Source: Anseranas semipalmata
Taxonomy: Eukaryota; Chordata; Aves; Anseriformes; Anseranatidae
Length of the DNA: 64,000 nucleotides
Direction: 5' to 3'
Assembly (NCBI GenBank): GCA_013399115.1
Contig: VXAA01006433.1
Coordinates: 2,266,002 to 2,330,001, forward strand
The position numbers and the translations under genes were made by a program. Positions within the stretch are counted from its first letter, which is position 1, and each line of letters opens with the position of its first letter. Positions 60,901-64,000 of the stretch are shown piece by piece. A model generated the notes under the pieces. That model saw only the letters and a list, made by a program, of their open reading frames with translations, was not told the origin of the DNA and ran no database searches.

Positions 60901-63900
60901 CAGAAGTGTTGGTTAAAGTCGTTGCAGAAGTGTTGGATAAATCAGCATTATTAAAATACTCAGCCCCCCAACTAAAATAAACACCTTTTCTTTGAATGTT
61001 AATATGCTGAAACTCATCTGAGTTATAAAGTCTCTGCACTTTTGGTAAATATTTTGCTTTGTGAGCCTAGTCCGTGTGTATTGTGTGTGCATGTGAATAC
61101 TTCAGCTGAATGTTTTCTGGTGGTATTTACATTTCTATATGCACCTCACCTACAAAGATAATGAACAGTTGTTAAGCATCTTGCAGTGCTTTGTCTTTGC
61201 TCCAAATAATCTCTTTCCTCTTGCACATAAAGAGACTACTGTTTCCGTAACTAGTTGTATCTCAGCATTTAGAACAAGCTTCTGATGTATAACTTGGAAG
61301 CACATTTATGTAATCAACTCAACTACTTCAGGCAACTTTTAGGTAGTATCACATGTGGTGAATATGCAGGCTATTCCATGACAGTATCTATTTTCAAAAA
61401 CATAGAGGCAACAGCTTACAAGCATTCACAATCCAGCCTTCTAGTATTTATTTTACTCTAGTGTATATTTTTACATAGCAGTGGCAAGTAAATTTCCACA
61501 GTGATGTGAACTTTATACAAATCCCCTGCCTGTTTATTCTGTGAAGATATATACTACACCCTTATTCCTTTACTAAACCATTCTTCATTTAATTACCTCT
61601 TTGTAGCACATATTCATTACACCCATGCACAACCAATTTCCTCTTTGTGCTTTCTGCTCGTTCTTCTCCCATTCAATAGTGCACAGAGCTCCCATCACTC
61701 CTTGCATATATCACTGCACAGCTTCTGCAAACCCTGGCTTGCAAGCCAAGGAAGAGCCAGTTTCAGAAAAAAAAAAAAATGCCAACCATTTAACAAGACT
61801 TTGAGCACTAGTCATCTGGATTTACTCTGCGGGTCTTTAAACTGGTATTGATCATGAGGAACAACTCTGAAATAGTAGGGTTCCGTGCAAATAAATAGGA
61901 ACAGTAGAGAGATTTTTTTACCTATGCCTCCAAGTATTGAATGCTCCATTATGAAAGCCACTCTACTTATAATTCCTCTCTTATCCTAACTTCTTTCTGC
62001 TGCTTGCTATTTTCTGTAAAACCTAATAAACAGTTTCTGTGGGGTTTTGCTTTCAAAGATACAGAGTAATGGTTGCAACTTCCCTCGGGTGCCTGCTCAC
62101 CATGGTTACTGCGTCACATTTCTGAGAGCTGCTCATTGACCGAGGCTCAGATCGCAAAGTCGTGGCTGAAGCAGGGAGGCCCTGCCAGGCCAGGAAAGCA
62201 GCCTGGGGGCTCTGGAGGTGCCAGAGCAAATTAGAAGGTGGCATAAGAAGTGACAACCTTCCTTTATGTTTCAAAAAGTTAGGACATCAGAAGCTTTAAA
62301 AAAAAATAATCTTGGAAAGCCAAGCAAATTAACACAAGGAGGCTATGCAACATGTCTCATCCTATGGTTGGTGGTAGGTATTCTTGCAAAGCCTTTGACC
62401 TTCTTGCCCCAAAATTTCAAAATCTTCATGCTGAGCTCTGCCATTTCTTAATTTTGCCTTTCTTCAGAACTATGCATTAGGTTTAGAAAAGATTTGTCCA
62501 TAACACTGAGCAGATATCACAGAGTGGTTAATTTTAAACATTGATTGCTTGCAAATTAGACTGACAAGCATGCATCAATATGTTACTGTTCTGAGACATG
62601 ACTGAAGTCTGTTCTTCTCTCACCAGTTTTATGGCTGTAGTAGTCAGACTTGTATGAAGGTACTTTAGATTTATTAAATTATATCAGAGAGCAAGATGTG
62701 CCCTGTGTAGTGTGGTGTCTGTTGACTGGGTTTTCAAGATTAGTAAATATTCTGTAAAGATAAGATTCTGAAAAACACAGCCTAATCAGTGTTCTTTCTT
62801 GCCATGGATTTTATTGCACACATTAGTTGGCATTAGCAGTCTGTTTTACTGTAGGCTCTGCAGCATTTTGGACATCTTTTGAAACTATTTCAATGAAGTT
62901 TTGGTAGAGCACTCAGGATGTTAAGCACATGTTCACCATTAGCAATAATGGGAGTCATGCACATACTCCTATCGGGACTACACTTACTAATTACCTCCAA
63001 GGTTTTATATTCTAAACCAAACACATTAAGTTCAGCATTTTCCAGAATGCAGTTCAGTTTCTTTCGTTCATGCTTCTGTTCTGGTCTCCAGACAGACTGA
63101 GTATTCTGATTGTGTCAGTCTTTGCTGCTAAACTGGATACAAACTTACTCCGATAATTAATCACACTCACTGCTTATTGTGCATCTTTCTTACTACTATG
63201 TGAGCAGACTTCACACAGCTTGTGGTTCATTATCAGATTGCATGAAAACAGCTGATTACCTTTCCTCTCATATAATTACATTAACAGCAAAGCCAGCTTC
63301 CTGTCTCCATGTATCTTTGACCATGTGAAACATTTCAGGAGAGACTCATCAGGAAAAAAGTGCATTATTTCCCATTATCCAAGTTTCTGTTACCAGTGTC
63401 AAGACCTATATGTTCCCAGTACTCCCATTCCCATAGAAAGCACAAGTAAGAGAAAGAAATCCCTTCTGCTGTAACCAAAGGCCAATGGAGCTCAATTCTG
63501 CTATCAGTTACACACCTGCCTCTGCCTGGTCATGTCTGTACTCAAGGAAAGAATCTGCCATGACTGTTATATTCACGAAGCATCTTTTTCTTTTAAAGCT
63601 GCTATCATCTGACTTTTCTCCTTTAAAAAATAATTCATAATCTCTGTTCTTTGGATTAACCTTTTAAGAAGTTCATTCTATTATTTCTAAACAACTGTTT
63701 TGAAAGCTGGCTTATAGTGGTTTGGAAGAAGAAACTACAGCACTGACATGAACCCAGAAACACAGCTCTGTTTAGTCTTTTCACTGACATCAAGGGATTT
63801 GCACACAGTAAAACTTGGCTGAGTGTCCCCATCACTTTGTGCAGGAAGAGTCGTGTTCTGGAAAATGTTGTTCATCCAACCTTGACAGCAGCAGTCCTGA

Positions 63901-63990
63901 AGAAAAACATTCACAGCATACCTTAGCACCTTAGTATTCACAGTGTATCTGGAATGGCTTCCTTCGTACCTCTGACCCCTTTCTCTCCAC
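57968..63990. other. Non-coding spacer to the end of the window
   Basis: No gene recognised. CAGAAGTGTTGG is repeated at 60901-60912 and 60925-60936. A GC-richer patch at about 62060-62230 has a minus frame (62053-62274) without motifs. The stretch 58310-58570 is of mixed composition and could be conserved non-coding DNA, but nothing specific is visible. A runs occur near 61768-61780. Confidence 0.6.
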
Positions 63991-64000
63991 CCCCCCCANG
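63991..64000. other. C run with an ambiguous base at the window end
   Basis: Seven C are followed by A, one N at 63999 and G. This is another ambiguous base next to a homopolymer. Confidence 0.95.

Noticed and set aside
1..64000. Search by eye for ERV LTR pairs, DNA transposon inverted ends, known microRNA seeds, snRNA and rRNA
   Set aside because: No convincing match found on either strand. Old or diverged copies could easily be missed without profile searches.

Overview
This window looks like nuclear DNA of a sauropsid vertebrate, most probably a bird. The main evidence is three clear fragments of CR1, the dominant LINE retrotransposon of birds, which also occurs in crocodilians and turtles. 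Each is 5'-truncated and ends in the CR1 octamer repeat (ATTCTGTG)n. The background is AT-rich, interspersed repeats are sparse, no Alu, B1/B2 or L1 sequence was recognised, and spacer between short open frames is long. This fits an intergenic or deep intronic stretch of a large chromosome. Nothing resembles a bacterial or viral genome, and there is no CRISPR array, operon or rRNA.

Layout: 37-600 holds a minus-strand CR1 fragment with the last part of ORF2 still open. About 600-8816 is unique spacer with a homeodomain-type palindrome near 5.85 kb and one GC-richer open frame at 3.7-4.2 kb. A 21-N gap lies inside a T run at 8817-8837. From 8.8 to 27.9 kb there is spacer with three long A runs, a TATC-rich hairpin block near 17.4 kb, a probable CR1 tail at 18.5 kb and local duplications near 25 kb. 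From 28 to 33.4 kb there is a polypyrimidine microsatellite, a 14-N gap and small A-rich repeats. A second CR1 fragment of the same subfamily as the first, also minus strand, sits at 33.47-33.73 kb. From 33.7 to 45 kb there is more spacer with short duplications. At 45.1-46.2 kb two unrecognised open frames, one per strand, have unusually protein-like composition. From 46.2 to 64 kb there is spacer, a purine/pyrimidine switch at 56.9 kb and a plus-strand CR1 tail of a different type at 57.87-57.97 kb.

No functional protein-coding gene, tRNA or other RNA gene could be recognised. Most open frames of 60-130 codons look like chance frames: several overlap on both strands, many begin only at TTG or CTG, and none shows a domain known to me apart from the CR1 reverse-transcriptase tail. 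Nothing here can be called a new biological system. The observations most worth checking are the homeodomain palindrome region, the protein-like frames at 45-46 kb, the junction of the second CR1 copy, and the ambiguous bases placed within homopolymers.
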